Below, one piece after another: positions 52,830-62,476 of a stretch of 64,000 bases of DNA (its first letter is position 1; each line of letters starts with the position of its first letter). The notes beneath the pieces were generated by a model. That model saw only the letters and a list, made by a program, of their open reading frames with translations. It was not told where the DNA came from and searched no databases. The DNA lies in the NCBI RefSeq assembly GCF_013778325.1, contig NZ_JACEIB010000005.1, positions 18,322 to 82,321 of the forward strand, read 5' to 3'. A program made the position numbers and the translations under genes. This stretch comes from Sphingomonas chungangi (GTDB lineage: Bacteria; Pseudomonadota; Alphaproteobacteria; Sphingomonadales; Sphingomonadaceae).

Positions 52830-54401
52830 ATGCAGCCTTACGCGCTTACCCTCGATAAATTCCTGGATCACGCCGCCAAGTGGCATCCCTCGGCCGAGGT
52901 CGTGACAGGGCGCGACGGGACAGTCGCGCGGATCGGTTACGCGGATTTGCGCGTAAACAGCTGCCGGTTGTCCGGGGCCCTTTTGGCGCTGGGACTTCGA
53001 CCGGGTGACCGCCTGGCGACGCTCGCGTGGAACAGCCAGGCGCACATGGAATGCTGGTTCGCCGCCATCGGCGTGGGGATCGTCTACCATACGCTCAATC
53101 CGCGCCTTTCTTCTGCGCATCTCGCAGCCATGATCCATCGCGCGGAAAACAGGGTACTCGCGGTCAGTCAGGGGCTAGCGCCCTTGGTCGAAGACCTGCT
53201 TGATCGGTGCCCGACGATTGAACACGTGATCATACTGGACGAGCCCGGCGCCCCTGACGTCGCGCCGACCTCCGAGCGGGTCCGGATCTGGCGACAGGAC
53301 GCGCTTCTGTCCATGCACGGCGAAACCGTGCCGTGGGGCGGATTCGACGAGAACACCGAGGCGGGCTTGTGCTTCACCTCGGGGACGACTGGCGCCCCGA
53401 AGGGTGTTGTCTACACCCACCGCTCGAACTATCTGCTGACCCTCAACATCCTTCAGGCTGGCATCTTCGGGATCACTGCTCAGGACGTTGTCCTCCCCGC
53501 CGTTCCGATGTTCCATGCGAATGGCTGGGGGCTGCCGTTCGCGGCTCCTGCTGTCGGTGCAAAACTTGTGCTTCCCAGCCGCAATGCCGACGGAGCGAGC
53601 ATCGCGCGCCTCATCGCCGATGAACAGGTGACGGTTGCGGCCGGAGTGCCGACGGTCTGGCTCGCGTTGGTCGATCATCTCGAGAAAGTCGGCGGCGAGC
53701 TTCCGTCGCTCAAACGTGTCCTATTCGGTGGATCGCCCGTCCCCCAGGCGCTGATGGATCGCATCGAAGACCGCCTCGGCGTCACGGTGCAGACGAGTTG
53801 GGGCATGACCGAGCTTTCGCCGCTCGGCACCGTGACGCCGTCGAATGTGCCGGTCAGGACAGCATCGAAATCCGGCCGTCCGTCCATCGCGGTCGATCTG
53901 CTTCTCTGTGACGATACGGGTGCCGCTCTGCCACAGCAGCGCGGGGTGGAAGGCTATCTCAAGGTCCGCGGCCCAAGTGCCGTTGAACGCTATTTCGGCG
54001 AGCCGGAAATGGCCACTGACGCGAACGGCTGGTTCGACACCGGCGATCTTGCGATGATCGACGCAGATGGCAATCTTTCGATCACCGGCCGGGCCAAGGA
54101 CCTCATCAAGTCCGGCGGCGAGTGGATCAACCCGGGAGAGATCGAGGCGATCGTCGGCGCGCTGCCCGGCGTTGTCCTGGTTGCGGTGATCGGCCGCGCC
54201 GACCCGAAATGGGGTGAGCGGCCGGTTTTGATCGTTGAGACCCGCAAAGGCCATTCCGTTACCGATGAAGACATCAAGGCCGCGTTGAGCGGGCGGGTGG
54301 CAAGTTGGTGGCTTCCAGATGCGATCGTGCGGGTTTCGCAAATGCCTCTGGCCTTCACCGGCAAGATCGACAAAATGCGCCTGAGGGCCGAGCATGGGTG
54401 A
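52830..54401 (+). CDS. Medium/long-chain acyl-CoA synthetase (AMP-binding)
   Basis: 523 aa from the ATG at 52830; GTG 52815, overlapping the esterase stop, is an alternative. The P-loop FTSGTTGAPKGVVYTHRS is at about 182-199. MFHANGWGLPFAAP, TSWGMTELSPLGT, GWFDTGDLAMID and SGGEWINPGEIE follow, and FTGKIDKMRLR near the end carries the catalytic lysine. It activates carboxylic acids with ATP and CoA. The DKFLDHAAKWHP opening is typical of the long-chain FadD-like group used in degradation of unusual acids. It probably activates the acid released by the preceding esterase. Confidence 0.92.
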   Translation: MQPYALTLDKFLDHAAKWHPSAEVVTGRDGTVARIGYADLRVNSCRLSGALLALGLRPGDRLATLAWNSQAHMECWFAAIGVGIVYHTLNPRLSSAHLAAMIHRAENRVLAVSQGLAPLVEDLLDRCPTIEHVIILDEPGAPDVAPTSERVRIWRQDALLSMHGETVPWGGFDENTEAGLCFTSGTTGAPKGVVYTHRSNYLLTLNILQAGIFGITAQDVVLPAVPMFHANGWGLPFAAPAVGAKLVLPSRNADGASIARLIADEQVTVAAGVPTVWLALVDHLEKVGGELPSLKRVLFGGSPVPQALMDRIEDRLGVTVQTSWGMTELSPLGTVTPSNVPVRTASKSGRPSIAVDLLLCDDTGAALPQQRGVEGYLKVRGPSAVERYFGEPEMATDANGWFDTGDLAMIDADGNLSITGRAKDLIKSGGEWINPGEIEAIVGALPGVVLVAVIGRADPKWGERPVLIVETRKGHSVTDEDIKAALSGRVASWWLPDAIVRVSQMPLAFTGKIDKMRLRAEHG

Positions 54402-54423
54402 TGCCTCGGCCGTGGAAGGACGT

Positions 54424-55131
54424 ATGACGGACAAGCCAAAGCCGACGCCAAAATCGACCAAGAAAGCGGAACAGCGCGCGGCGACGATGGAGCAGATTTA
54501 CGACGCGGCCGAGTATCTGTTTTCGAAACACGGACTCTATGGCGTCACCCTTCGCGACGTGGCGCAGCGCATCGGCGTTCACCACTCGCTGCTAAACTAT
54601 TATTTCAAGGATAAGAAAGAGCTGTTCGATGCCGTAGTCGCCCGCCGTGCCCCGGTTACGATTGAACGACGTAATAAAGCTCTTGATGAATATGAGCGCG
54701 AGGCTGCCGGGAAACCAACCGTCGAAGGCTCTTTGCGCGCGTTTCTTGATACTGATCTCGATCTCTACATCGGAGCCGACGAGGGGTGGAAGAACTATGC
54801 CGCGCTCGGAGCACAGATCAGCAATACTCCGGAATGGGGCGCTGATCTCATGGACACGCATTTTGATGCGATCGTCCTGCGCTTGATCGGGTTGCTCAAA
54901 CGAGCACTGCCGGATTGTCCGGAAGAGGATATCTTCTGGGGCTATCACTTCGTGACCGGGGCGCTGATGCTCACGCTCGGTCGAACCGGCCGCATCGACC
55001 GACTTTCGGGGGGGCTGTGCGAGTCGGACGATTTTGCCGCCGTTAAAGCGCGAATGGCGACGTTCATGGCGGGCGGATTTCTTGCCATCTGTGAGAAGCG
55101 AGCGATCGACCGCAAAGAAAGCTTGGGCTGA
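54424..55131 (+). CDS. TetR/AcrR-family transcriptional regulator
   Basis: 235 aa from the ATG at 54424 with GGAAGGA 3 bases upstream; ATG 54394, inside the synthetase gene, is an alternative. The HTH is at about 43-62: LRDVAQRIGVHHSLLNYYFKDKKELF. Before it come IYDAAEYLFSKHGLYGVT. The C-terminal ligand domain (about 80-235) has the aromatic-rich WKNYAALGAQISNTPEWG. It is the only regulator in the island, so it is the best candidate for the repeated TCACT-N8 operator; the ligand might be a CoA thioester or the substrate itself. Confidence 0.9.
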   Translation: MTDKPKPTPKSTKKAEQRAATMEQIYDAAEYLFSKHGLYGVTLRDVAQRIGVHHSLLNYYFKDKKELFDAVVARRAPVTIERRNKALDEYEREAAGKPTVEGSLRAFLDTDLDLYIGADEGWKNYAALGAQISNTPEWGADLMDTHFDAIVLRLIGLLKRALPDCPEEDIFWGYHFVTGALMLTLGRTGRIDRLSGGLCESDDFAAVKARMATFMAGGFLAICEKRAIDRKESLG

Positions 55132-55194
55132 GCAAACGTTAAAGATCCGTCGTACTGACCGCGCGGAGGCCGCCGGCACACCCGGCATAAATAT

Positions 55195-55221
55195 TCACTA
55201 ACTGGATAATGAGTATTGACG
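55195..55221 (+). promoter_or_regulatory. Candidate operator and -35 box upstream of the MFS gene
   Basis: TCACT (55195-55199), 8 bases, AATGA (55208-55212), then GTA and TTGACG (55216-55221). The layout and spacing are identical to the copy at 48810. A possible -10 (GATATC, 55239-55244) is 17 bases on. It lies in the 148-base gap between the TetR and MFS genes. Confidence 0.58.
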
Positions 55222-55279
55222 TCCAGACAGCAGCCGTCGATATCAAGGCGAGGTGTCGAAGAGCACCCGGGAGAGGTCG

Positions 55280-56641
55280 GTGCCGGAAAACGAATCATTG
55301 AGCCTAGATGGCGATCGTATTTTGCGCGGTCAGAGCGCGGAGGTGACCTTTCCACCACCGAGCACCGTACAAAGAACAGCGTGGGGTGCCATCGTACTGC
55401 TCGCGATAATGCTGTTCGGCGGGACGCTGATGCGAGCCGTATTCGGCCCCTTGCAGGACGCGGCGAAGATCGACCTGCGAATCTCGGACGTTCAGATGGG
55501 GATCGTACAAGGCCTCGGCACCGGTGGGCCGATCGCACTTCTTTCCGTGCCGATCGCGTGGTTCATCGATCACGGCAACCGTAAGCGGCTGCTGGTCGTC
55601 CTGATGCTTTTGTGCGTCGGAGGTACATTTTGGACATCTTTCGTCCACAGTCTTCCTGGGCTTTTCATGAGCCGAACGATCGGCTCGCTTGGCGCGCTTG
55701 CCGCTATCTCCGTTGTCATTTCGATGGCGGCCGACATGAGCACCCGCGCGCATCGCGGAAAGGTCCTCCTTCTGCTCTCGCTGGGCGTCTGGGCTGGCCT
55801 GGCCGCCGCTGTCGCGGTGGGCGGAACCTTATTCGACTATTTCGATCATCACGCGGATTGGTTGTTCGGCCCGACAGCGTCGTGGCGCGAAGCTCACATC
55901 GTCGTCGCGTTCATCGGCGCTGTGCTGGTTGCTCCCGTGCTCGTCATCCGTGAGCCTGGCCGCCACGAAATCGAAACCCACAGCACCTCGGTGACGCCAG
56001 CGTTGCGAGCCCTCTGGGCCAAAAAGCAATTCCTTGCACCGCTGTTTGTCGGTCAGCTGGGCGTCGTCATGGCGGAAACGGCCGCAGGCATCTGGTCGGC
56101 GCCGGTGCTGATCCGCGACTATCATCAAACCCCCGGTCAGTTCGCTGGCTGGGTAGGCGGCGCGATCCTGTTTTCCGGTATTCTCGGATCCGCAATCGGC
56201 GCGGTCAGCGCGGATCGGGGACAGCGTAGCGGAAAGCGTGGTGCCTTGCTCTACGGTGCTGTCATGGCATCGGTGGTCGCCATACCAGTCGCATTCTTTC
56301 CGATCATGCCGACGCTGACCGGCTTCGCGATCCTGTTCACGCTGGTGATGTTGTGCGGCACGATCCACGACATCGTCTCGTCGATTGCGGTCACCGTGAT
56401 GATACCGAATGAGGAGCGCGGCATCTGCATGGCGCTTTTCGGTATCGTGCGCTCGATCATCGGATTCAGCCTCGCACCGTTGCTCGTCACTTGGGGTAGT
56501 CTGGCGCTCGGTGGCGAGAGCCACCTCGCTTTTTCGCTCGCGATCGTCGGTGCCGTAACCGGGGTCCTGTCTTTGGCGGGCTATGCACTGTGCGTCCGCC
56601 ATGCGCCGATCGTTGAGCCTGCACGACCCTCTCAGGCCTGA
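55280..56641 (+). CDS. MFS transporter
   Basis: 453 aa from GTG 55280, chosen because GGGAG precedes it and the candidate promoter at 55216 would start the transcript close to GTG 55253. Twelve hydrophobic segments are visible, starting at WGAIVLLAIMLFGGTLMRAVFG. The A-like motif is WFIDHGNRKRLLV between helices 2 and 3. The central loop (GRHEIETHSTSVTPALRALW) is short and charged. It resembles the glycerol-3-phosphate/aromatic-acid type permeases of degradation clusters. It likely moves the substrate or a product across the inner membrane. Confidence 0.85.
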   Translation: MPENESLSLDGDRILRGQSAEVTFPPPSTVQRTAWGAIVLLAIMLFGGTLMRAVFGPLQDAAKIDLRISDVQMGIVQGLGTGGPIALLSVPIAWFIDHGNRKRLLVVLMLLCVGGTFWTSFVHSLPGLFMSRTIGSLGALAAISVVISMAADMSTRAHRGKVLLLLSLGVWAGLAAAVAVGGTLFDYFDHHADWLFGPTASWREAHIVVAFIGAVLVAPVLVIREPGRHEIETHSTSVTPALRALWAKKQFLAPLFVGQLGVVMAETAAGIWSAPVLIRDYHQTPGQFAGWVGGAILFSGILGSAIGAVSADRGQRSGKRGALLYGAVMASVVAIPVAFFPIMPTLTGFAILFTLVMLCGTIHDIVSSIAVTVMIPNEERGICMALFGIVRSIIGFSLAPLLVTWGSLALGGESHLAFSLAIVGAVTGVLSLAGYALCVRHAPIVEPARPSQA

Positions 56642-56658
56642 GCCTCAAGGAGCGAAGG

Positions 56659-57465
56659 ATGCCATTCACCACCAATGCGGGCATCAGGCTGTTCTGGGAG
56701 GAACGTGGGCAAGGTTCGCCGCTCCTCCTGGTTATGGGACATCGGTACAGTTCCGCGATGTGGTATCCGGCACTAGATGCGCTCGCAGCCAAGCATCGGG
56801 TTATCAGCTTCGATAACCGCGGGACAGGCCGGACCGACAGCGCGACCGGCTTCTCCATCGCGGACATGGCGGACGATGCCCTGGCCGTACTCGATGCTGC
56901 TGGGGTCGATCGCGCGCATATCTACGGCGTCTCGATGGGAGGTGTCATCGTTCAGGACATGGCTATCCGCCACCCGGAGCGGGCTCTGTCGCTGATTGTA
57001 GGATGCTCCGGCATGTTGACGCGGGAAAAGCCTCGCGCGCCTCTGATCGTACGCGCACTCTATTATGTGCCGCCAAAGATACTGGCCTGGTTATTTCGCA
57101 ACATGCCGCATGGCTACGGCAGTGCGGCCTCCGCTGATCTGATCGCCCACGACAAGGCTGTGGTCGAGCGGGACCCGATATCGATGCGCGGAGTCCGCGC
57201 ACAACAGAGAGCGATCCGCAAGCACAGCGTCTCTGTGGAACAGGTGCGCGCACTGACCATGCCCGCGCTCGTACTGCACGGCGATGAAGACCGGACAGTG
57301 CCTCATTCCTATGGCGTCGAACTCGCCGATACGCTGCCTAGGGCCAGGTTCGTATCGCTGCCCGGCGCTGGCCATAATTATCTGATTGCGCACCAGGATA
57401 CCGCCAACACCGCCGTACTGACATTCCTGGACGAGGTGGACATTCCAGGACCGGCGACCGCTTAA
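56659..57465 (+). CDS. Alpha/beta hydrolase
   Basis: 268 aa with AAGGAG before the ATG at 56659. It has FDNRGTGRTDSAT, the nucleophile elbow GVSMGG with Ser92, LHGDEDRTVP (acid) and GAGHNYL (His), the complete catalytic triad. The cap region is short. Its closest general type is the 3-oxoadipate enol-lactonase/esterase group. It is 17 bases after the MFS gene and likely co-transcribed. The stop shares TTAA with the convergent lipase-like gene. Confidence 0.88.
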   Translation: MPFTTNAGIRLFWEERGQGSPLLLVMGHRYSSAMWYPALDALAAKHRVISFDNRGTGRTDSATGFSIADMADDALAVLDAAGVDRAHIYGVSMGGVIVQDMAIRHPERALSLIVGCSGMLTREKPRAPLIVRALYYVPPKILAWLFRNMPHGYGSAASADLIAHDKAVVERDPISMRGVRAQQRAIRKHSVSVEQVRALTMPALVLHGDEDRTVPHSYGVELADTLPRARFVSLPGAGHNYLIAHQDTANTAVLTFLDEVDIPGPATA

Positions 57466-58436
57466 TCGGTGCAATTCTCCTGCGTGAGGTTGCAGGACTT
57501 GGGCTGAAGAAAGCGGCGCAGAGCGTCCACCATATCGCGGCGCGCCTGAACTGCGACGGGGACACCGGGAGCGATATCGAAGGCGTGAAAGGCGCCGGGA
57601 TAGATGTGGAACTCAACCGGGATGCCGGCGCGGAGCAGGCGCTGCGCATAGGCCATATCCTCGTCGACGAATAGATCGAGCGCACCTGTCGCGAGGAAGG
57701 TCGGTGGTAGTCCGGAAAGATCGTCTGCTCTTGCTGCCGCTGCATAGGGCGATACGCCGTTTGAGCCTGGCGCACATCCCAACAGCGCAGCCCATCCGAA
57801 ACGATTATTCGCGGCCGGCCAGATGAACTCTCCGGCGGTGGGGTGTAGCTCGCCCGCCGAACCGGTACGGTCGTCGAGCATCGGATAGACCAGATGCTGG
57901 AAAGCAAGCGCATATTCACCTCGGTCGCGGGCGAGCAAGGCCAGGGCGGCTGCCAAGCCGCCGCCCGCACTTTCGCCCATCACGCCGATCCGATCGCGGT
58001 CGACACCTTCCGATCCAGCATTCGCGAACGTCCAAGCCAGCGCGTCGTAGCAATCCTCGATGTTGGCGGGAAAAATCGCCTCCGGTGCAAGCCGGTAATC
58101 GACCGAGACGATTGCGCAGTTCAACTCATGGGCGAGCATCATATGGATCGGCGCCATATCTCTGGCGGCTCCCATAACGAATCCTCCACCGTGCATGTGG
58201 AAGACACATGGAAATGGACCCGTCCGATCGGGCTTGTACATCTGCAACCCGATATCGGGGCCACCCGTCCGGCTCGCAATCGAGAGCGTTCGCCGGCTTA
58301 TGCCGCTGACCTCGGCGGCAGGGATGGGCAAAATTCGTGCCCGCGCCTCGGCAAGATTGTCGACGGTCAGCAGGCGCGTCGGAAAGAGGTCGAGAAGCGG
58401 GCGGAGGTCCGGGTCCACCAGATCGATCGTGTTCAT
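57462..58436 (-). CDS. HSL-family (alpha/beta hydrolase fold-3) esterase
   Basis: 324 aa from the ATG at 58436 with GGAGG 4 bases upstream. The hormone-sensitive-lipase motif HMHGGGFVMG (oxyanion hole, 81-90) and the nucleophile Ser156 in MGESAGGGLA are present. The acid lies in GALDLFVDED and His in YPGAFHAFD. Such esterases prefer short to medium acyl esters. It is the only minus-strand gene in the island and is convergent with the alpha/beta hydrolase at 56659. Its upstream gap carries the third operator-like site. Confidence 0.9.
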   Translation of the reverse strand: MNTIDLVDPDLRPLLDLFPTRLLTVDNLAEARARILPIPAAEVSGISRRTLSIASRTGGPDIGLQMYKPDRTGPFPCVFHMHGGGFVMGAARDMAPIHMMLAHELNCAIVSVDYRLAPEAIFPANIEDCYDALAWTFANAGSEGVDRDRIGVMGESAGGGLAAALALLARDRGEYALAFQHLVYPMLDDRTGSAGELHPTAGEFIWPAANNRFGWAALLGCAPGSNGVSPYAAAARADDLSGLPPTFLATGALDLFVDEDMAYAQRLLRAGIPVEFHIYPGAFHAFDIAPGVPVAVQARRDMVDALRRFLQPKSCNLTQENCTD

Positions 58437-58737
58437 GCATCCTCCGCCGGCTCGCACCTGGGTGGCCGTTGCCCGGCCATCGAGACCATAAAAAACAGGA
58501 CCATACTCACTAACCCCCGAGTGAACAATATTGACCCGGTCTTGAGCGGTGTGGCATAGCAAGATCGAGACGCCGATAGAGCGGATGCGACGACAGCGGG
58601 AGAGGGGCCTTGCGGGAAGGTGACGAATTTGGAGGCCATCGTCCGGCGCGCTCCGCCTTTTGCGTCGCGATCAGCTATAGCGCGCGGAACGTCATCAAGG
58701 TCCGCTTCGGCCGCTCCCGTTTCGACCTGGAGATAGC
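58437..58737. other. Divergent intergenic region of the island
   Basis: 301 bases between the HSL esterase start and the SDR start. The half nearest the esterase contains the operator-like site at 58507-58536. The other half is purine-rich before the SDR ATG (CTGGAGATAGC). A 40-odd-codon open frame ends with ATGA at the SDR start, but its sequence matches no family I recognise, so I have not called it a gene. Confidence 0.5.
58507..58536 (+). promoter_or_regulatory. Candidate operator and -35 box upstream of the SDR-thiolase genes
   Basis: A perfect inverted repeat TCACT (58507-58511) N8 AGTGA (58520-58524) is followed by ACAATA and TTGACC (58531-58536). The spacing to TTGAC is 3 bases longer than in the other two copies, and the two half-sites are most symmetrical here. 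It could serve both the SDR gene and the divergent esterase. Confidence 0.58.
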
Positions 58738-59640
58738 ATGACCATTGATCTTTCCAATCGTGTGGCGATCGTCACCGGTGCTGGCGGCGGACTTGGACGC
58801 GAGCACGCTTTTCTCCTGGCAAAGCGCGGTGCCAAGGTCGTTGTGAACGAGTTGAGCGAAGAGGGAGCTGAGCGCGTTGTCGAGGAAATTCGCGCGGCCG
58901 GTGGCGATGCTGTTGCGGCGCCGGCGTCCGTCACCGAGTTCGCTCAGGTCGAGGATATGGTGCGCGCAACGCTCGGACGCTGGGGTCGGATCGATATCCT
59001 TGTCAACAATGCCGGAATCCTTCGCGACAAGACTTTTACGAAGATGGATCTCAGTGATTTCCGTCTTGTAATGGACGTACACGTCATGGGTGCGGTCCAT
59101 TGCACCAAGGCGGTTTGGGAACACATGCGAGAGCGCAACTACGGCCGGATCGTTTTGACGACGTCCTCGTCAGGCCTCTACGGAAGTTTCGGGCAGGCCA
59201 ATTATGGCGCGGCCAAGATGGCGCTGGTTGGGCTTATGCAGACGCTCGCACTGGAGGGCGCACGAAATGGGATCCGCGTTAACTGCATCGCGCCGACCGC
59301 TGCGACGGCGATGACCGAGAACATACTTTCGCCCGAGATGCTCGCCTTGTTAGCGCCCGGCATGGTCAGCCCTGGCGTGCTGGCGCTCGTCGGCGAGGAT
59401 GCGCCCACGCGGACCATACTCTGCGCCGGCGCCGGCGGCTTTGAACAGGCTCATGTGACGCTTACTCGAGGCATATTCGTCGGTGCCGCCGACGATGCGG
59501 CCGAGCAGATCGCGTCGCGCTGGAGCGAGATTGGGAACGAGACCGGAGGCAGCATACCGGAGATGGGCCGCGCCCAGCCCGAACTAGAGCTTGCTAAAGC
59601 GCAGAACAGCCGCGCTCGTCAGGAGCAGGAGCATGCGTGA
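58738..59640 (+). CDS. Short-chain dehydrogenase, MFE-2/(3R)-hydroxyacyl-CoA dehydrogenase-like
   Basis: 300 aa. The NAD-binding motif TGAGGGLG at about 13-20 and [14 protein letters not shown] (NNAG) are present, with a catalytic Ser in [10 protein letters not shown] (143-145) and Tyr156-x3-Lys160 in NYGAAK. The RDKTF.KM and [18 protein letters not shown] blocks are those of the dehydrogenase domain of peroxisomal multifunctional enzyme 2 (17-beta-HSD type 4), so oxidation of (3R)-hydroxyacyl-CoA or a steroid hydroxyl is likely. It overlaps the thiolase gene by 8 bases, which supports a beta-oxidation role. Confidence 0.88.
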   Translation: MTIDLSNRVAIVTGAGGGLGREHAFLLAKRGAKVVVNELSEEGAERVVEEIRAAGGDAVAAPASVTEFAQVEDMVRATLGRWGRIDILVNNAGILRDKTFTKMDLSDFRLVMDVHVMGAVHCTKAVWEHMRERNYGRIVLTTSSSGLYGSFGQANYGAAKMALVGLMQTLALEGARNGIRVNCIAPTAATAMTENILSPEMLALLAPGMVSPGVLALVGEDAPTRTILCAGAGGFEQAHVTLTRGIFVGAADDAAEQIASRWSEIGNETGGSIPEMGRAQPELELAKAQNSRARQEQEHA

Positions 59641-60805
59641 CGCCGTCATCGTTTCCACGGCCCGCACGCCGATCGGCAGAGCCTATCGTGGCGCCTTCAA
59701 TGCGACACCGTCGCCGACGCTCGCCGCTCACGCGATCCGCGAGGCCGTGGCTCGAGCCGGCGTCGATCCAGCCGAGATCGACGATTGCGTGATCGGATGC
59801 TCCCTGCCCCAGGGAGTCCAGCAGACGATCGGCCGCACTGCGGCGTTACGGGCTGGGCTTCCGGTCACCGTCGCTGGTATGACGATCGACAGACAATGTT
59901 CGTCGGGCCTGATGACGATCGCCACCGCTGCTAAGCAGATCATCGTAGATCGTATGGACGTGATCGTGGCGGGTGGGGTCGAGTCGATTTCGATGGTCCA
60001 GACCCCGGCTTTGCGGGTTGATCCGGACCCAGGCCTGTTGGCCCTCCACGACGATGCCTACATGCCGATGCTGGACACCGCCGAAACCGTCGCGCGCCGC
60101 TATGCGATCGGGCGGGATGCGCAGGATGCTTATGCGCTGCAATCCCAGCAGCGCACGGCGGCCGCCCAGCGGGCGGGTCGCTTTGACGCCGAAATCGTGC
60201 CGATCGATGCAGTCATGATCAAGACCGACAAAGCGACCGGCGAAACGAGCGAGGTCGGCATTACGCTTGCGCAGGATGAGGGCAATCGCGCTGACACCAC
60301 GCTGGAGGGTCTGTCGTCGTTGAAGGCTGTCCGTCCCGAGGGCACGATCACGGCGGGCAACGCGAGCCAGCTCTCCGATGGGGCGTCTGCCTGTGTCGTG
60401 ATGGAGGCGAACCTAGCCGAAAAGCGTGGGCTACAGCCGCTTGGCCGCTACGTCGGCATGGCTGTCGCCGGAACCAAGCCCGACGAAATGGGGATCGGCC
60501 CGGTGTTCGCCATCCCCAAGCTGCTGAACCGGTTCGGCTTGTCGATGGGCGATATAGGCCTGTGGGAGCTCAACGAGGCATTCGCCGTCCAGGTAATCTA
60601 CTGCCGCGACACGCTTGGAATCCCGGACGAACTCCTCAATGTGAGCGGCGGCGCGATTTCGATCGGGCATCCTTACGGCATGTCGGGCGCACGGATGATC
60701 GGCCATGCGCTGATCGAGGGCAAAAGGCGCGGCGCGCGCTACGTCGTCGTGGCGATGTGTGTTGGCGGCGGTATGGGCGCAGCCGGCTTGTTCGAGATCC
60801 TGTGA
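59633..60805 (+). CDS. Thiolase (acetyl-CoA C-acyltransferase)
   Basis: 390 aa from the ATG at 59633 with AGGAGCAGGAG directly upstream. Catalytic residues are the nucleophile Cys89 in DRQCSSGLM, His346 in [13 protein letters not shown] and Cys376 in AMCVGGGMG. The core NEAFAVQ is intact. It cleaves 3-oxoacyl-CoA with CoA to give acetyl-CoA and a shortened acyl-CoA. Overlap with the SDR gene makes the pair a hydroxyacyl-CoA-to-thiolysis module. No acyl-CoA dehydrogenase or enoyl-CoA hydratase gene is nearby. Confidence 0.94.
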   Translation: MRDAVIVSTARTPIGRAYRGAFNATPSPTLAAHAIREAVARAGVDPAEIDDCVIGCSLPQGVQQTIGRTAALRAGLPVTVAGMTIDRQCSSGLMTIATAAKQIIVDRMDVIVAGGVESISMVQTPALRVDPDPGLLALHDDAYMPMLDTAETVARRYAIGRDAQDAYALQSQQRTAAAQRAGRFDAEIVPIDAVMIKTDKATGETSEVGITLAQDEGNRADTTLEGLSSLKAVRPEGTITAGNASQLSDGASACVVMEANLAEKRGLQPLGRYVGMAVAGTKPDEMGIGPVFAIPKLLNRFGLSMGDIGLWELNEAFAVQVIYCRDTLGIPDELLNVSGGAISIGHPYGMSGARMIGHALIEGKRRGARYVVVAMCVGGGMGAAGLFEIL

Positions 60806-60962
60806 CCCTTCGCTTACTCGGTGCGACTACCGGGCCCATCGATACGGACACGATCAATGAGGTCTCCGAAGGGCTGCCATTTTTGCTCGGTTGGAAGCTG
60901 AAACCGAGCCGGCCGCAGAGACAGCCAGTGGCAGATCAGCAAGCGATTGTTTGGAGATACAG

Positions 60963-62453
60963 GTGGGCGCGACCGATCACATAGACTTGGCCCGCTCCAC
61001 CCTCGGTGCACTCCCTCAGGGTGTCGCCGCACCTGTATTCGATGTGGCGCGCGTTCGACCGGGGATCGTCCATCTGGGTCTTGGCGGTTTCCACCGTGCA
61101 CATATGGCGCGCTACATCCATGATCTCATGGAGGTCGACGAGACGGCCCTGGATTGGGGCATCATCGGCGTAGGCTTGCGCCCGACCGATCGTCCTCTGC
61201 TCGATGCGCTGGGTGCTCAGCAAGGGCTCTACACTCTCGTCGAACGCGACGCGAAAGGTGAGCAAGCGACCGTGATCGGATCGATCTGCAAATGTGTTGA
61301 TGCTTCCGAGACATCTCGGGTCCTGCTGGACGCGATCGATGATCCCGCAATCCGGATCGTCAGCTTAACCGTGACCGAGCATGGCTATTGTCTCGATCGT
61401 GCGACGAAGACACTCGATATGGAAAGCGCCGCGATCTTGTATGATCGTGCGCATCCGAACGACCCATGTACCGCAGTCGGCGTGTTGGTCGAAGCCTTCT
61501 CACGACGTCACGCCGCAGGATTGCCCGCATTCACGACACTGAGTTGCGACAATATCCAGCACAATGGAGATGTCTTACGGGAGGCCGTCCTGACGCTCGC
61601 TCGCCTTCGCGATACAGCCCTTGCAACATGGATCGAACACGAAACACAGTTTCCCAACACGATGGTCGATCGCATCACTCCTGTTCCGAGTGAAGAACAG
61701 ACCGAAGCGCTTCAGATACGGACTGGGCTCCATGATCGCGCGCCGCTGCTGGCCGAGCCGTTCCGACAGTGGGTGATCGAAGATCGCTTCACTGCGGGGC
61801 GTCCTGCCTGGGAAAAGGTCGGGGCGCAATTCGTCGACGATGTCGCACCGTACGAAATGATGAAGCTCCGCCTCCTCAACACGAGCCACCTTGTGGTGGC
61901 AGGGCTCGGGCAACTCGCGGGATACAGGCTGATCGATGAAGCGATCAGCGATCCGCTAATCGGTCGCACCATGCGCGCCCTGATGGTACGCGAGACCGAG
62001 CCGACACTGGCGCCAGTGCCGGGCATCGACCTGGCCGCTTACAAGGATGACTTGCTCGCCCGTTTCGCGAACCCAGCCATCCGCGACACAGTGGAACGCG
62101 TAAACGCTGATGCACCGATCAACCTGTTGCTGGATCCCATTCGCGATCGGCTGGCAGCGAATGCGCCTATCGATCTCCTCGCGCTCGGACTCGCCGCTTG
62201 GCTCCGTCGGGTTCGGGGTGAGGATGACGCCGGTCAACCGATTCCGGTCCATCACCCTTTCGCCGACGAATTGCGCAAACTTGCGATCGAAGGCGGCGCA
62301 GATCCGGAGCCGCTACTCTCTCTGCGTCAATTGTTCGGCGATTTGGGCGAGGATCCGAATCTCAGGGCCAACGTGGGGCGCTGGTTGGCGGCCCTTTATC
62401 AGATAGGAGCACGTGCGACCCTTAACCAAGCGGCGCACGCAGGTCTGATTTAA
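60963..62453 (+). CDS. Mannitol dehydrogenase-family polyol/fructuronate oxidoreductase
   Basis: 496 aa from GTG 60963 with GGAG 6 bases upstream. The NAD-binding motif IVHLGLGGFHRAHMARY lies at the N-terminus. The family catalytic motif K-x4-N-x2-H is complete in KLRLLNTSHL (Lys301, Asn306, His309). Members oxidise mannitol, arabinitol or sorbitol, or reduce fructuronate/tagaturonate; the sequence alone does not decide. It is separated from the thiolase by 157 bases with no recognisable gene, only a GCTCGGTT/AACCGAGC hairpin (60885-60909). A polyol role fits the ester-cleavage setting. Confidence 0.88.
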   Translation: MGATDHIDLARSTLGALPQGVAAPVFDVARVRPGIVHLGLGGFHRAHMARYIHDLMEVDETALDWGIIGVGLRPTDRPLLDALGAQQGLYTLVERDAKGEQATVIGSICKCVDASETSRVLLDAIDDPAIRIVSLTVTEHGYCLDRATKTLDMESAAILYDRAHPNDPCTAVGVLVEAFSRRHAAGLPAFTTLSCDNIQHNGDVLREAVLTLARLRDTALATWIEHETQFPNTMVDRITPVPSEEQTEALQIRTGLHDRAPLLAEPFRQWVIEDRFTAGRPAWEKVGAQFVDDVAPYEMMKLRLLNTSHLVVAGLGQLAGYRLIDEAISDPLIGRTMRALMVRETEPTLAPVPGIDLAAYKDDLLARFANPAIRDTVERVNADAPINLLLDPIRDRLAANAPIDLLALGLAAWLRRVRGEDDAGQPIPVHHPFADELRKLAIEGGADPEPLLSLRQLFGDLGEDPNLRANVGRWLAALYQIGARATLNQAAHAGLI

Positions 62454-62476
62454 TCGCAGTCAATCGCAGGTACGGA

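Noticed and set aside
58580-58741. Small plus-strand frame ending ATGA at the SDR start
   Set aside because: It has no good start codon or similarity to a known family, and the upstream stop leaves only about 50 codons.
60802-60984. 60-codon frame from the GTG overlapping the thiolase stop
   Set aside because: It runs into the polyol dehydrogenase start in another frame and shows no conserved pattern; called a leader instead.
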